Origin: Pleurodeles waltl
Taxonomy: Eukaryota; Chordata; Amphibia; Caudata; Salamandridae
Assembly: GCF_031143425.1 (NCBI RefSeq)
Contig: NC_090440.1
Coordinates: forward strand, 339,515,844 to 339,579,843
Direction of reading: 5' to 3'
Length of the DNA stretch: 64,000 bases
In this document: positions 22,563-33,882 of the stretch, piece by piece
How positions within the stretch are numbered: the first letter of the stretch is position 1
Layout of the letters: every line of letters begins with the position of its first letter
Notes under the pieces: model-generated
What the model was told of the DNA's origin: nothing
Database searches by the model: none
What the model saw: only the letters and a program-made list of their open reading frames with translations
Translations under genes and position numbers: made by a program

Positions 22563-23584
22563 ATGAGAAAACAAACTGGTCCTGCTTCTGGCGCGCTCTT
22601 TCCTGTTGGTGCAGGTGTGAGGAATGGACCATTTCCTCTCATAAATCCAAAAACAAACAGTTGCAAGCAACTTCACCACTGCAATCCAGGAGGAAGTTAT
22701 TTCTTTTTATTGCAGTCAAGATTAAGGGGGTCATTCTAACCCTGGCGGTCGGTGTTAAACCAGCGGCCAAACCGCAAACAGGCTGGCGGGGAAAAAAATG
22801 GAATTCCGACCCTGGCGGAAACCGCCAACAGAGACCGCCACATTACCACACCGCCCGCCACGGCGGCACAAACAAACAGCGCAGCGGTCACCACCAACAG
22901 ACAGGCGGGAGACAATGTACCGCCCACCCTATCACAACCTACCAATCCGCCATCTTTTACGGGAAATATTACGGGTACACACATACGCGACACACCCACC
23001 CTCACCCACTACAACACACACATCAATGCGTACCAACACATCAGAGTGACACCCCTCAAACCCCCCGGAAGAATGCAAACACAAAAGGAAATGATTCTAA
23101 ACAGAGGAATATATTGTATTACTGGCTGAAAAATATAATTCTACATCAAAAACTGTTATATACATATATGTACAAGTCCGAGCATTGTAGCATGTATTGT
23201 CCGTGGACCACTGGGCCCAAATCACATGGGCAAAGCCCACACAAGATACCTGACTCCAATGGAAAGAACACTGCAGGGGCATCAGATAGCAAAACTACAG
23301 GCACCTCAGGGGGGAAGGGAAGGGGGGGCACCTCAACCAGATGAGTCCACGACGCCAGATCCACGAGGGGCCTCCATGGCCACTGTTCAATCCTGGGGAG
23401 TGCAAAGCCACAGTCTCTCAAGTCTCTACAGTGGGTGGGTTGCCCACTGTTATATCCTGGGGAGTGCAAAGCCACAGTCTCACAAGTGGATAACAGTCTC
23501 CACTGGTTCTGGGTGGGGCCTGGTGCCCAGACTGCTTCGTGCAGCCCTGCCCGACTAAGATGCGGGCCAGCCCCTGGCGCTCAT

Positions 23585-24070
23585 GGTTCCTCAGTGCTTG
23601 AGATGAAGGGCCCAGTTCAGTGGTGCTTGAGACGGCGGTGCCCAGTGCAGCGGTGCTTGAGATGAAGGGACCAGTTCAGCTGGTGCTTGAGACGGCGGTG
23701 CCCAGTTCAGCGGTGCTTGAGATGGCGGTGCCCAGTGTAGCGGTGCTTGAGATGAAGGGCCCAGTTCAGCTGGTGCTTGAGACGACGGTGCCCAGTGCAG
23801 CAGTGCTTGAGATGAAGGGCCCAGTTCAGCTGGTGCTTGAGACGGCGGTGCCCAGTTCAGCGGTGCTTGAGACGGCGGTGCCCAGTTCAACGGTGCTTGA
23901 GACGGCGGTGCCCAGTGCAGCAGTGCTTGAGATGAAGGGCCCAGTTCAGCGGTGCTTGAGATGAAGAGCCCAGTTCAGCGGTGCTTTAGATGAAGAGCCC
24001 AGTTCAGCGGTGCTTGAGATGAAGGGCCCAGTTCAGCGGTGCCTGAGATGAAGAGCCCAGTTCAGCGGAT
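23585..24070. repeat. 29/30-bp minisatellite in the 3-prime part of gene A
   Basis: Alternating units of GGTGCTTGAGATGAAGGGCC plus CAGTTCAGC and of GGTGCTTGAGACGGCGGTGC plus CCAGTTCAGC. It lies just downstream of the gene A stop on the minus strand. Same array at 30,362-30,842 and from 63,110 onward. Confidence 0.9.
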
Positions 24071-24088
24071 CTGGCCATGGCGTGGAGA

Positions 24089-26662
24089 TCATTTGCCACC
24101 TGTCGTGTGGCTGGCGGGGCCCTCCTGGGCTGCAGTGCCGGGCATGTTGGTGGCCTCCTGCCCACCTGGGATGGGGCTGGCGGGGCCCTCCTGGGCTGCA
24201 GTGCCGGGCATGTTGGTGGCCATCTGCCCACCTGGGATGGGGCTGGCGGGGCCCTCCTGGCCAGCTGGGCTGATGGCGGTCTTGTCAGGCGTGCTGCCCT
24301 TCCCAGCCTTCCCTGATCGCCTGTGGCCCTTCCCCACCTTGGGCGGTGTGACAGCTGTCTCCATACCTCCTGCCGGAGCCATGGTAGGGGTTTTTGTGCC
24401 TGGTGTCTTCACCCTCTCGCGCCGGCCACTGCCTATCTTTGATTGTTTCTCCGGGGGTGGGCTGCCCGTGCCATGGCTCCGTACTGAACTGGCTGCCCTG
24501 GAGGGTGGGGGACTCCATAGTCCATGGCAGACTGTCATGACAGGGCCCGGTATTGTGGTGGCTGAGGTGCTGACTGGAGTCCTATGACATGGACGGGGTG
24601 GGGGAGTTGGTGGAAAGAGGTTAAGTTTGGACAGGAAATGCTTTTTAGGAGCAATGGGAGGGGTAGGTGTAGTGGGTATGGGAGTGGAGGAAGAGGATGT
24701 GGTTGTAGGAGTTTGAAGTCTGGTGTCTTTGGGTGCAGGTGCTTGGGCTAGAGGCTGTCGTGAGGTGGATGGCTGTTGGGTGGGTGGCTGCCTGCGTTTG
24801 TGTAACTTGGAAGAGGGGGTCACAGACACACTGGGAGAGGACACAGGGGACGTGTGAATGGCAGTGGGGGTGGTGACTGCACGTGTGCGGGGGGTTCTGG
24901 TGTGTGTGCTGGTGATGGACGTAGTGGCTGAAGATGTAGTGCATGCAGGTGTGAGTGGAGACGTGACAGGGAGGGAGGAGGAACACTAGGAGGAGGGGGA
25001 CACAGTGGAGGCAGTGGGTGTTGGTATGTTTGTATGTGGATGTTGCTTGGGTGAATGCCTGTGTGATGTGTGGTGCTTATGTCTGCCTGAGCTTCCCTTG
25101 GGTGTTGAGGTGTGTGCAGGCTGGTCTGATGGTGTGTCTGGGATAGGCAGAGGTACAGGTGATACGGTCTGGGTGGAGGAAGCTGGAGGGAGGAGGCTAG
25201 AGACAGGGACAATGGCTGCCATCAGTGCTGAGGCCAGAGTGTTGAACGATCGCTGAAGGGCAGCCTGACCAGAATGAATGCCCTCCAGACTTTCAATATG
25301 GTAGACTGCCCAACAGTGAGCGTCCTCAGGAGGTCAATGATCTCCTCACTGAGGGCAGCAGGGGTGACTGGGGCAGGGCCTGAGGTGCCTGGGGCAAAGA
25401 AGATGCCCACCTTCCTGGGTGAGCGGGCACGGGGCAAATGCTGAGGGGCTGCTGGGAGGGCGGTGCTGGTGCGCTGGGTGGCGGCTGTACCTGTTGTTGC
25501 AGGGGGCACAGATGTTGCCGCCACCACAAGGGAGCTCCCTTCAGAGGGTGAGTCTGTGTCACTTATGTCTGCCCGAGTCCCCGCTGTGGAGCTCCCCTCG
25601 CCCTCCGTCCCACTGGTGAAATCGGAATCCGTTGCATGGTCCTCCATGGCCATGTGGGATGCAGCTCCCTCGTGCTCCGATGCCACTTCTCCTCCGCCTG
25701 ATGATGCTAATGCACACATGAACAGGAAAACCACAAAAAAGGGGGGGGAGAAAATAAAGACATGTTGAGTGCATGCATTGGCGACACCGTTGGTGGACAG
25801 GACAGACACAGAAGCCCCCTGCACTACGCCGCGCACTTGGGGTCCACTACTCAATCCGTGGGACATGGCCTACAAGCCTATGGACGACATCTGCACACAT
25901 AGATGACACAGGGCCATGAATAGCTGTACTTGGCACCCTACAGAGGTGGGGGGCGGGGGCACAGGGCCATGCCATACGGAGGGGCCTAGCCTACAGAATT
26001 CGCCCTGGCCTAGGGATACCCACAGCCCTCCTCCCCCACCCAGACACCTCCACTGCGCGCAAAGTCACCAGAATGAGAGTGTACTCACCCCCTTGTGTCT
26101 GCTGTGATGTCCTCACGCGCCCATCCAAATCGGGGTAGGCCACCGCCAGGATCTGGAACATCAGGGGGGTCAAAGTCCGACTGGCACCCCTTCCACGTTG
26201 GGAGGCCATCCCCGTCTTCCTGCTCCAGCGTCGGATGTCCTCCCATCTCTTCCGGCAGTGGGTGCCCCGTGTCTGGTGGACCCCCAGGGTCCGGACGTCC
26301 TTGGCGTTGGCACGCCAAATATCAATCTTCTGGTGGGCGCTGACCTATGCGAAATGTAGAGGGGTAGAAAAAGAGTCATCACCTTTTGCACCCTCAATGT
26401 GAGTGGACCCCCATCCCTACCCTTGCCATGTGGCACATGCTCTCATCCGTCGTTTGATGTATGCCTCAATCGCTCCACTCTCCACCATCTTTCATCCACC
26501 CCACTCAACACAGGCATTGGCCACTAAGCATGGCCCCAGTGTACTTACCTGTTGGTCTGGAGGACCGTAGAGTAGCGCATACTGGGGGAGGACCCCATCC
26601 ACAAGTTTCTCCAATTCCTAAGCAGTGAAGGCAGTGGCCCTTTCCCCAGTCGCATGAGCCAT
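24089..26662 (-). pseudogene. Harbinger gene A, SANT/Myb-like protein (first duplicate)
   Basis: Minus strand, three exons: 26,662-26,549, 26,344-26,089 and 25,706-24,089, with GTAAGT and GTGAGT donors. It carries the same defects as the duplicate at 30,861-33,434: a 15-bp loss in the second exon (residues AEAQL of the SANT region are missing), a 43-bp frameshifting deletion in exon 3 near 25,275, and a TAG near 24,986. It has no transposase or B gene linked on its right, because the element is truncated at 26,837. Expected role if intact: DNA-binding partner of the transposase. Confidence 0.8.
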
Positions 26663-28109
26663 TGTCTCTTCCAGACCGAGGTCACAGCAGCACTTGCAGT
26701 GTAGGTCCTCTCCTGTCGAAGATCAGGTATCGAGTGATTAAGCAGATAGAAAATGGCGGTCACTCCCGTGGCGGTGCGTACCGTGGCGGTGCGTACCGCG
26801 ACTGCCGGCGCACATATCATTGGCTCCTGAAACCCATAGAAGTCGAAATGTTAAATCCATCATAAATTTGAAAACCAATAATGCACCCCTGCATATAGCA
26901 GGTCCCAAAAAAAAGTGGAGTAAACACCTGACAAAAAATAAGCAGATTTGCAAGGATCGCAGCTTACCATGGTCAATCCCCTGATAAATGTCAAAAGTCA
27001 CACTGAAGTGTGATTGTCGTCCACATATTGAGAAACAAATAGTCAGTACTGGTCAGGTGCACTCATACCAAAAGTGCTCCTAGTCTCAATATTGCCATAT
27101 GAGACCAGGAGTACTCTTGGTGTTAGGGCACCTGACTGGTTCTGATTATGACTGATTATTTGGATATTAAACTATTGATGTGGGATAGTGTTCAGGGACA
27201 TATCTATGGTTAATAGACAACCTAAAGTAATAATGTGCATATTCTGTAGAATTTGTCCCAGCAATATCATTGGATTAGTGTACCGTTTTGAATTCCAGAT
27301 TGAACTATATTCTATTTTGATATACATATTGAAGTTTGATTTTCTGAGGTGGAATATTTTGGTAACTTCTATTGACTTTATTTTGAATAAGACTGGCAAT
27401 ACATTCCAAGATGGCAACCGTATTGATGCTCACAGGGCCAGATTTACAAAAAATGAGTGGATCAGAACTGATGTGCCAGTTTGCTTGCGTCAAACCTGTC
27501 TCACCTAACGACATCATATGAAGCTAGTGGAGCAAAGTGCAAGGAGCCACCATTTTTCTGGGCCTCCTAATGCCAGAACGCTAGGGGTCGCAAAGTGGTG
27601 CAAAGCATGCATTGTGCCATTTTGTAAAGATGGTGCTGGGAAAATTTCCTCCTTGAGCTACATTAGCATAAAAAAAGATGCTAGTGTAGTGCAAGGAGGT
27701 GCCAGGGCCTTGTAAAACTGTCTCACAATCTGTTATACAATGTTAGTGTCCTTTGTTATGTTTATGCACCTTGAATGATTTGTTAAAATACAATGGATTC
27801 TGTATTCCCCCCTACCATGATGTGTGGTAATGTTCAGGGACATATCTATTTTAACAGACAATAATCATAGGGCATATTTTGTATAGACAAGAGTGTGTAT
27901 AATTTTAAATTCCAGATTCAATTATATTATATTTTGATATATTTATTTATGTTTGATTTTCTGAAGTTGAATATTTTGGTAACTTCTATTGACTTAATTT
28001 TGAACAAGACTGCAACACATTCCAAGATGGCAACCGTATTGATGCTCACATTGTATTATACAATGAGGTGTGTCCTTTGTTTATGTTTTTGCATTCTGTA
28101 CTCCCCGTA

Positions 28110-28143
28110 CCACGAAGAAGGCTAAAGCCGAAATGCATTGGGC
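28110..28143 (+). ncRNA. Hammerhead-like relic, second duplicate
   Basis: Identical to 21,294-21,327 at a spacing of 6,816 bp. Inactive core as there. Confidence 0.45.
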
Positions 28144-28307
28144 AAGGACTTGCTGTTTCAATTAAGTCTGCATTTTGTAAATGACCATGTGTGTCTGAGA
28201 AGTCCTTTGGAAGTGTGGGAGACTGAGAGGATAATGTTTATGGGTTACCAGAGCCCAACTCGGACCCCGGTGCTGGTGTGCCTTTGTAACTCCAGGAGCA
28301 AGGAAAG

Positions 28308-28310
<3 letters not shown>

Positions 28311-28352
<42 letters not shown>
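28311..28352. repeat. (TA)n microsatellite
   Basis: Shorter counterpart of 21,494-21,561. Confidence 0.95.
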
Positions 28353-28361
<9 letters not shown>

Positions 28362-29167
28362 TAAAGAAAAACACAGAAATTCAATTAAAAAAACAAATAA
28401 AAACAAAGGTTATAGGGATGTTATAGCTAGATTAACACTTCAAGCCCACAAAACCAGATATAGTTAACTGAACTAACTATAACTTACGCCCCCATAATTC
28501 ACTTCTTATGACCTCACATATTACATCACTCATGACATGGTCAGTGACATCACTGCGGATCTGTCTGTAAAATAAAAAAAAATGCTTTTAAGCCCTGTGG
28601 GGGTCGCTTTGGGACCCCACAACCCGAGCTAAGGGGTCAGGGTGTTCGTACCCTGGCCCCTTTTGTATTTTTTAATATTTGTGTTTGTGGACTTGGCTTC
28701 AGCTGAATCCCAAGATGGCTGACAACACTTCTGTTGTTGAATTATGGCCAGCCAATCAGATCTCTGCACAAGATCGTTAGGGGTCACAAATCCTTTGCGT
28801 CCCTATTTATAGAAATTTGGATTTCTTTAAATTTCTCAAAAACTACTGAACGGATTTACACCAAATAACAAAAAGGGCTCTTTCTGAAACAAGTGTTACC
28901 TTCCTGACAAATTTGGTGTAATTCCGTCCAGTGTTTTTTAAGACATTGCTGTTCAATTTTTCCTATGGGAGTTAACATTGGAAAAGCTCAAAATTCCACC
29001 CCCCTTATCTCCACCCCCCACTTGATGGATCACCCTGAAATTTTCAAGACAGCAGCTCACACGAAGATTCGTCATGATGTGCCAATAATATAGGCAATGA
29101 AAAAACAGCTTTTTTTAACAGACAATAGGTCCTAATTATAACTACCTAGTGGAGAAAGCCACTAGGT

Positions 29168-29168
<1 letters not shown>
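28353..29168. repeat. Dispersed repeat R1, second duplicate
   Basis: Equivalent of 21,562-22,377 including the terminal hairpin, followed by (GATA)n at 29,169-29,232 and an interrupted (TA)n at 29,271-29,335. Confidence 0.75.
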
Positions 29169-29233
<65 letters not shown>

Positions 29234-29289
29234 TACGTGTACATACAGATATGTATAATGTATATAAAATATATATATATATATATACA

Positions 29290-29326
<37 letters not shown>

Positions 29327-29335
29327 TAGATATAT
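29169..29335. repeat. (GATA)n and (TA)n microsatellites
   Basis: About 15 GATA units, a 40-bp spacer and an interrupted TA run. Both are shorter than in the first duplicate. Confidence 0.95.
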
Positions 29336-30361
29336 ATGAGAAAACAAACTGGTCCTGCTTCTGGCGCGCTCTTTCCTGTTGGTGCAGGTGTGAGGAATGG
29401 ACCATTTCCTCTCATAAATCCAAAAACAAACAGTTGCAAGCAACTTCACCACTGCAATCCAGGAGGAAGTTATTTCTTTTTATTGCAGTCAAGATTAAGG
29501 GGGTCATTCTAACCCTGGCGGTCGGTGTTAAACCAGCGGCCAAACCGCAAACAGGCTGGCGGGGAAAAAAATGGAATTCCGACCCTGGCGGAAACCGCCA
29601 ACAGAGACCGCCACATTACCACACCGCCCGCCACGGCGGCACAAACAAACAGCGCAGCGGTCACCACCAACAGACAGGCGGGAGACAATGTACCGCCCAC
29701 CCTATCACAACCTACCAATCCGCCATCTTTTACGGGAAATATTACGGGTACACACATACGCGACACACCCACCCTCACCCACTACAACACACACATCAAT
29801 GCGTACCAACACATCAGAGTGACACCCCTCAAACCCCCCGGAAGAATGCAAACACAAAAGGAAATGATTCTAAACAGAGGAATATATTGTATTACTGGCT
29901 GAAAAATATAATTCTACATCAAAAACTGTTATATACATATATGTACAAGTCCGAGCATTGTAGCATGTATTGTCCGTGGACCACTGGGCCCAAATCACAT
30001 GGGCAAAGCCACACAAGATACCTGACTCCAATGGAAAGAACACTGCAGGGGCATCAGATAGCAAAACTACAGGCACCTCAGGGGGGAAGGGAAGGGGGGG
30101 CACCTCAACCAGATGAGTCCACGACGCCAGATCCACGAGGGGCCTCCATGGCCACTGTTCAATCCTGGGGAGTGCAAAGCCACAGTCTCTCAAGTCTCTA
30201 CAGTGGGTGGGTTGCCCACTGTTATATCCTGGGGAGCGCAAAGCCACAGTCTCACAAGTGGATAACAGTCTCCACTGGTTCTGGGTGGGGCCTGGTGCCC
30301 AGACTGCTTCGTGCAGCCCTGCCCGACTAAGATGCGGGCCAGCCCCTGGCGCTCATGGTTC

Positions 30362-30842
30362 CTCAGTGCTTGAGATGAAGGGCCCAGTTCAGCGGTGCTT
30401 GAGACGGCGGTGCCCAGTGCAGCGGTGCTTGAGATGAAGGGACCAGTTCAGCTGGTGCTTGAGACGGCGGTGCCCAGTTCAGCGGTGCTTGAGATGGCGG
30501 TGCCCAGTGTAGCGGTGCTTGAGATGAAGGGCCCAGTTCAGCTGGTGCTTGAGACGACGGTGCCCAGTGCAGCAGTGCTTGAGATGAAGGGCCCAGTTCA
30601 GCTGGTGCTTGAGACGGCGGTGCCCAGTTCAGCGGTGCTTGAGACGGCGGTGCCCAGTTCAACGGTGCTTGAGACGGCGGTGCCCAGTGCAGCAGTGCTT
30701 GAGATGAAGGGCCCAGTTCAGCGGTGCTTGAGATGAAGAGCCCAGTTCAGCGGTGCTTGAGATGAAGAGCCCAGTTCAGCGGTGCTTGAGATGAAGGGCC
30801 CAGTTCAGCGGTGCCTGAGATGAAGAGCCCAGTTCAGCGGAT
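30362..30842. repeat. 29/30-bp minisatellite downstream of gene A
   Basis: Same array as 23,585-24,070 with near-identical unit order. The reading frames across it on both strands are artefacts of the repeat. Confidence 0.9.
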
Positions 30843-30860
30843 CTGGCCATGGCGTGGAGA

Positions 30861-33434
30861 TCATTTGCCACCTGTCCTGTGGCTGGCGGGGCCCTCCTGG
30901 GCTGCAGTGCCGGGCATGTTGGTGGCCTCCTGCCCACCTGGGATGGGGCTGGCGGGGCCCTCCTGGGCTGCAGTGCCGGGCATGTTGGTGGCCATCTGCC
31001 CACCTGGGATGGGGCTGGCGGGGCCCTCCTGGCCAGCTGGGCTGATGGCGGTCTTGTCAGGCGTGCTGCCCTTCCCAGCCTTCCCTGATCGCCTGTGGCC
31101 CTTCCCCACCTTGGGCGGTGTGACAGCTGTCTCCATACCTCCTGCCGGAGCCATGGTAGGGGTTTTTGTGCCTGGTGTCTTCACCCTCTCGCGCCGGCCA
31201 CTGCCTATCTTTGATTGTTTCTCCGGGGGTGGGCTGCCCGTGCCATGGCTCCGTACTGAACTGGCTGCCCTGGAGGGTGGGGGACTCCATAGTCCATGGC
31301 AGACTGTCATGACAGGGCCCGGTATTGTGGTGGCTGAGGTGCTGACTGGAGTCCTATGACATGGACGGGGTGGGGGAGTTGGTGGAAAGAGGTTAAGTTT
31401 GGACAGGAAATGCTTTTTAGGAGCAATGGGAGGGGTAGGTGTAGTGGGTATGGGAGTGGAGGAAGAGGATTTGGTTGTAGGAGTTTGAAGTCTGGTGTCT
31501 TTGGGTGCAGGTGCTTGGGCTAGAGGCTGTCGTGAGGTGGATGGCTGTTGGGTGGGTGGCTGCCTGCGTTTGTGTAACTTGGAAGAGGGGGTCACAGACA
31601 CACTGGGAGAGGACACAGGGGACGTGTGAATGGCAGTGGGGGTGGTGACTGCACGTGTGCGGGGGGTTCTGGTGTGTGTGCTGGTGATGGACGTAGTGGC
31701 TGAAGATGTAGTGCATGCAGGTGTGAGTGGAGACGTGACAGGGAGGGAGGAGGAACACTAGGAGGAGGGGGACACAGTGGAGGCAGTGGGTGTTGGTATG
31801 TTTGTATGTGGATGTTGCTTGGGTGAATGCCTGTGTGATGTGTGGTGCTTATGTCTGCCTGAGCTTCCCTTGGGTGTTGAGGTGTGTGCAGGCTGGTCTG
31901 ATGGTGTGTCTGGGATAGGCAGAGGTACAGGTGATACGGTCTGGGTGGAGGAAGCTGGAGGGAGGAGGCTAGAGACAGGGACAATGGCTGCCATCAGTGC
32001 TGAGGCCAGAGTGTTGAATGATCGCTGAAGGGCAGCCTGACCAGAATGAATGCCCTCCAGACTTTCAATATGGTAGACTGCCCAACAGTGAGCGTCCTCA
32101 GGAGGTCAATGATCTCCTCACTGAGGGCAGCAGGGGTGACTGGGGCAGGGCCTGAGGTGCCTGGGGCAAAGAAGATGCCCACCTTCCTGGGTGAGCGGGC
32201 ACGGGGCAAATGCTGAGGGGCTGCTGGGAGGGCGGTGCTGGTGCGCTGGGTGGCGGCTGTACCTGTTGTTGCAGGGGGCACAGATGTTGCCGCCACCACA
32301 AGGGAGCTCCCTTCAGAGGGTGAGTCTGTGTCACTTATGTCTGCCCGAGTCCCCGCTGTGGAGCTCCCCTCGCCCTCCGTCCCACTGGTGAAATCGGAAT
32401 CCGTTGCATGGCCCTCCATGGCCATGTGGGATGCAGCTCCCTCGTGCTCCGATGCCACTTCTCCTCCGCCTGATGATGCTAATGCACACATGAACAGGAA
32501 AACCACAAAAAAGGGGGGGGAGAAAATAAAGACATGTTGAGTGCATGCATTGGCGACACCGTTGGTGGACAGGACAGACACAGAAGCAACCTGCACTACG
32601 CCGCGCACTTGGGGTCCACTACTCAATCCGTGGGACATGGCCTACAAGCCTATGGACGACATCTGCACACATAGATGACACAGGGCCATGAATAGCTGTA
32701 CTTGGCACCCTACAGAGGTGGGGGGCGGGGGCACAGGGCCATGCCATACGGAGGGGCCTAGCCTACAGAATTCGCCCTGGCCTAGGGATACCCACAGCCC
32801 TCCTCCCCCACCCAGACACCTCCACTGCGCGCAAAGTCACCAGAATGAGAGTGTACTCACCCCCTTGTGTCTGCTGTGATGTCCTCACGCGCCCATCCAA
32901 ATCGGGGTAGGCCACCGCCAGGATCTGGAACATCAGGGGGGTCAAAGTCCGACTGGCACCCCTTCCACGTTGGGAGGCCATCCCCGTCTTCCTGCTCCAG
33001 CGTCGGATGTCCTCCCATCTCTTCCGGCAGTGGGTGCCCAGTGTCTGGTGGACCCCCAGGGTCCGGACGTCCTTGGCGTTGGCACGCCAAATATCAATCT
33101 TCTGGTGGGCGCTGACCTATGCGAAATGTAGAGGGGTAGAAAAAGAGTCATCACCTTTTGCACCCTCAATGTGAGTGGACCCCCATCCCTACCCTTGCCA
33201 TGTGGCACATGCTCTCATCCGTCGTTTGATGTATGCCTCAATCGCTCCACTCTCCACCATCTTTCATCCACCCCACTCAACACAGGCATTGGCCACTAAG
33301 CATGGCCCCAGTGTACTTACCTGTTGGTCTGGAGGACCGTAGAGTAGCGCATACTGGGGGAGGACCCCATCCACAAGTTTCTCCAATTCCTAAGCAGTGA
33401 AGGCAGTGGCCCTTTCCCCAGTCGCATGAGCCAT
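30861..33434 (-). pseudogene. Harbinger gene A, SANT/Myb-like protein
   Basis: A DNA-binding accessory protein, inferred from a SANT/trihelix-like region spread over exons 1 and 2 (FTAEELEKLVDGVLPQY type, then THCRKRWEDIRRWSRK). Exons: 33,434-33,321 (114 bp), 33,116-32,861 (256 bp) and 32,478-30,861. Exon 3 encodes an acidic Ser/Glu stretch, a block LSEEIIDLLRTLTVGQST, then a long Pro/Ser/Thr-rich and basic tail with two copies of a peptide including EGPASPIPGGQ. Defects: 15 bp missing in exon 2 relative to 60,818-61,089, a 43-bp frameshifting deletion in exon 3 near 32,047, and a TAG near 31,758. The start is fixed by ATG at 33,434 right before the open SANT frame. It diverges from the transposase. 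Confidence 0.82.
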
Positions 33435-33882
33435 TGTCTCTTCCAGACCGAGGTCACAGCAGCACTTGCAGTGTAGGTCCTCTCCTGTCGAAGATCAGGT
33501 ATCGAGTGATTAAGCAGATAGAAAATGGCGGTCACGCCCACGGCGGTGCGTACCGCGACCGCCGGCGCACATTGTCATTGGCTCCTGAGACCCATAGGGT
33601 TCAATGTTAACCAATGCTGCTTAGCGACGCGGTCTTTGACCGCCTACCGCCACGGTGTGCCATGCCAGTGCATTTACCTCACATCCCATTGTCGCACTTC
33701 ACAGGTCAGGCAACCGCCATTTCTAGGGCCCACATGGCTTACTTTTTACTGCGTCACACATACCTAGGCCTTGCATCAACACTCATACAAGCCATTCAAT
33801 GCATTGGGAATCGTGTTTTGTGCAAGCTGTGGTTACGTACCTGTGGGTTGATTGACTCTGTGCTCGCTGTTGTCCTTCATAG
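33435..33882. promoter_or_regulatory. Divergent promoter between gene A and transposase
   Basis: About 450 bp between the gene A start and the first recognised transposase exon. It holds ATTGG at 33,577-33,581 and CCAAT at 33,611-33,615, two CCAAT boxes in opposite orientation about 30 bp apart, next to GGCGGT/ACCGC-rich repeats. The other two Harbingers have the same pair (60,304 and 60,338; 47,619 and 47,653). NF-Y is known to bind such boxes, often at bidirectional promoters; use here is inferred. Confidence 0.55.

Larger units (their letters stand above)
20022..26837. repeat. First unit of the 6.8-kb tandem duplication
   Basis: Matches 26,838-33,596 almost throughout. The spacing between equivalent positions is 6,816 bp at the left, 6,772 bp after the microsatellites and 6,758 bp at the right end; the changes are due to repeat-length differences and a 14-bp insertion near 26,770. 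The unit holds the small PLE, repeat R1, microsatellites and the A half of a Harbinger. Junction to the second unit at CCCATAG/AAGTCG. Confidence 0.9.
22726..26837. mobile_element. Truncated Harbinger: A-gene half only
   Basis: Starts with the terminal sequence GGGGGTCATTCTAACCCTGG after TAA (22,723-22,725) and runs through gene A into the divergent promoter, ending at the duplication junction at 26,837. The transposase, gene B and the other terminus are absent. Nearly identical to 29,499-33,596. Confidence 0.88.
26838..33596. repeat. Second unit of the 6.8-kb tandem duplication
   Basis: Direct repeat of 20,022-26,837, continuing on its right side into the intact remainder of the Harbinger. 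Substitutions are few; microsatellites are shorter. The last 60-80 bp (33,535-33,596) differ more from the first unit than the rest does. Confidence 0.9.

Noticed and set aside
22351..22679. Ile/Tyr and Ser/Ile/Tyr/Leu repeat proteins
   Set aside because: Translations of (TA)n and (GATA)n microsatellites.
23591..23964. Open frames on both strands with repeats such as APPSQAPLNW
   Set aside because: Translations of the 29/30-bp minisatellite, beyond the gene A stop.
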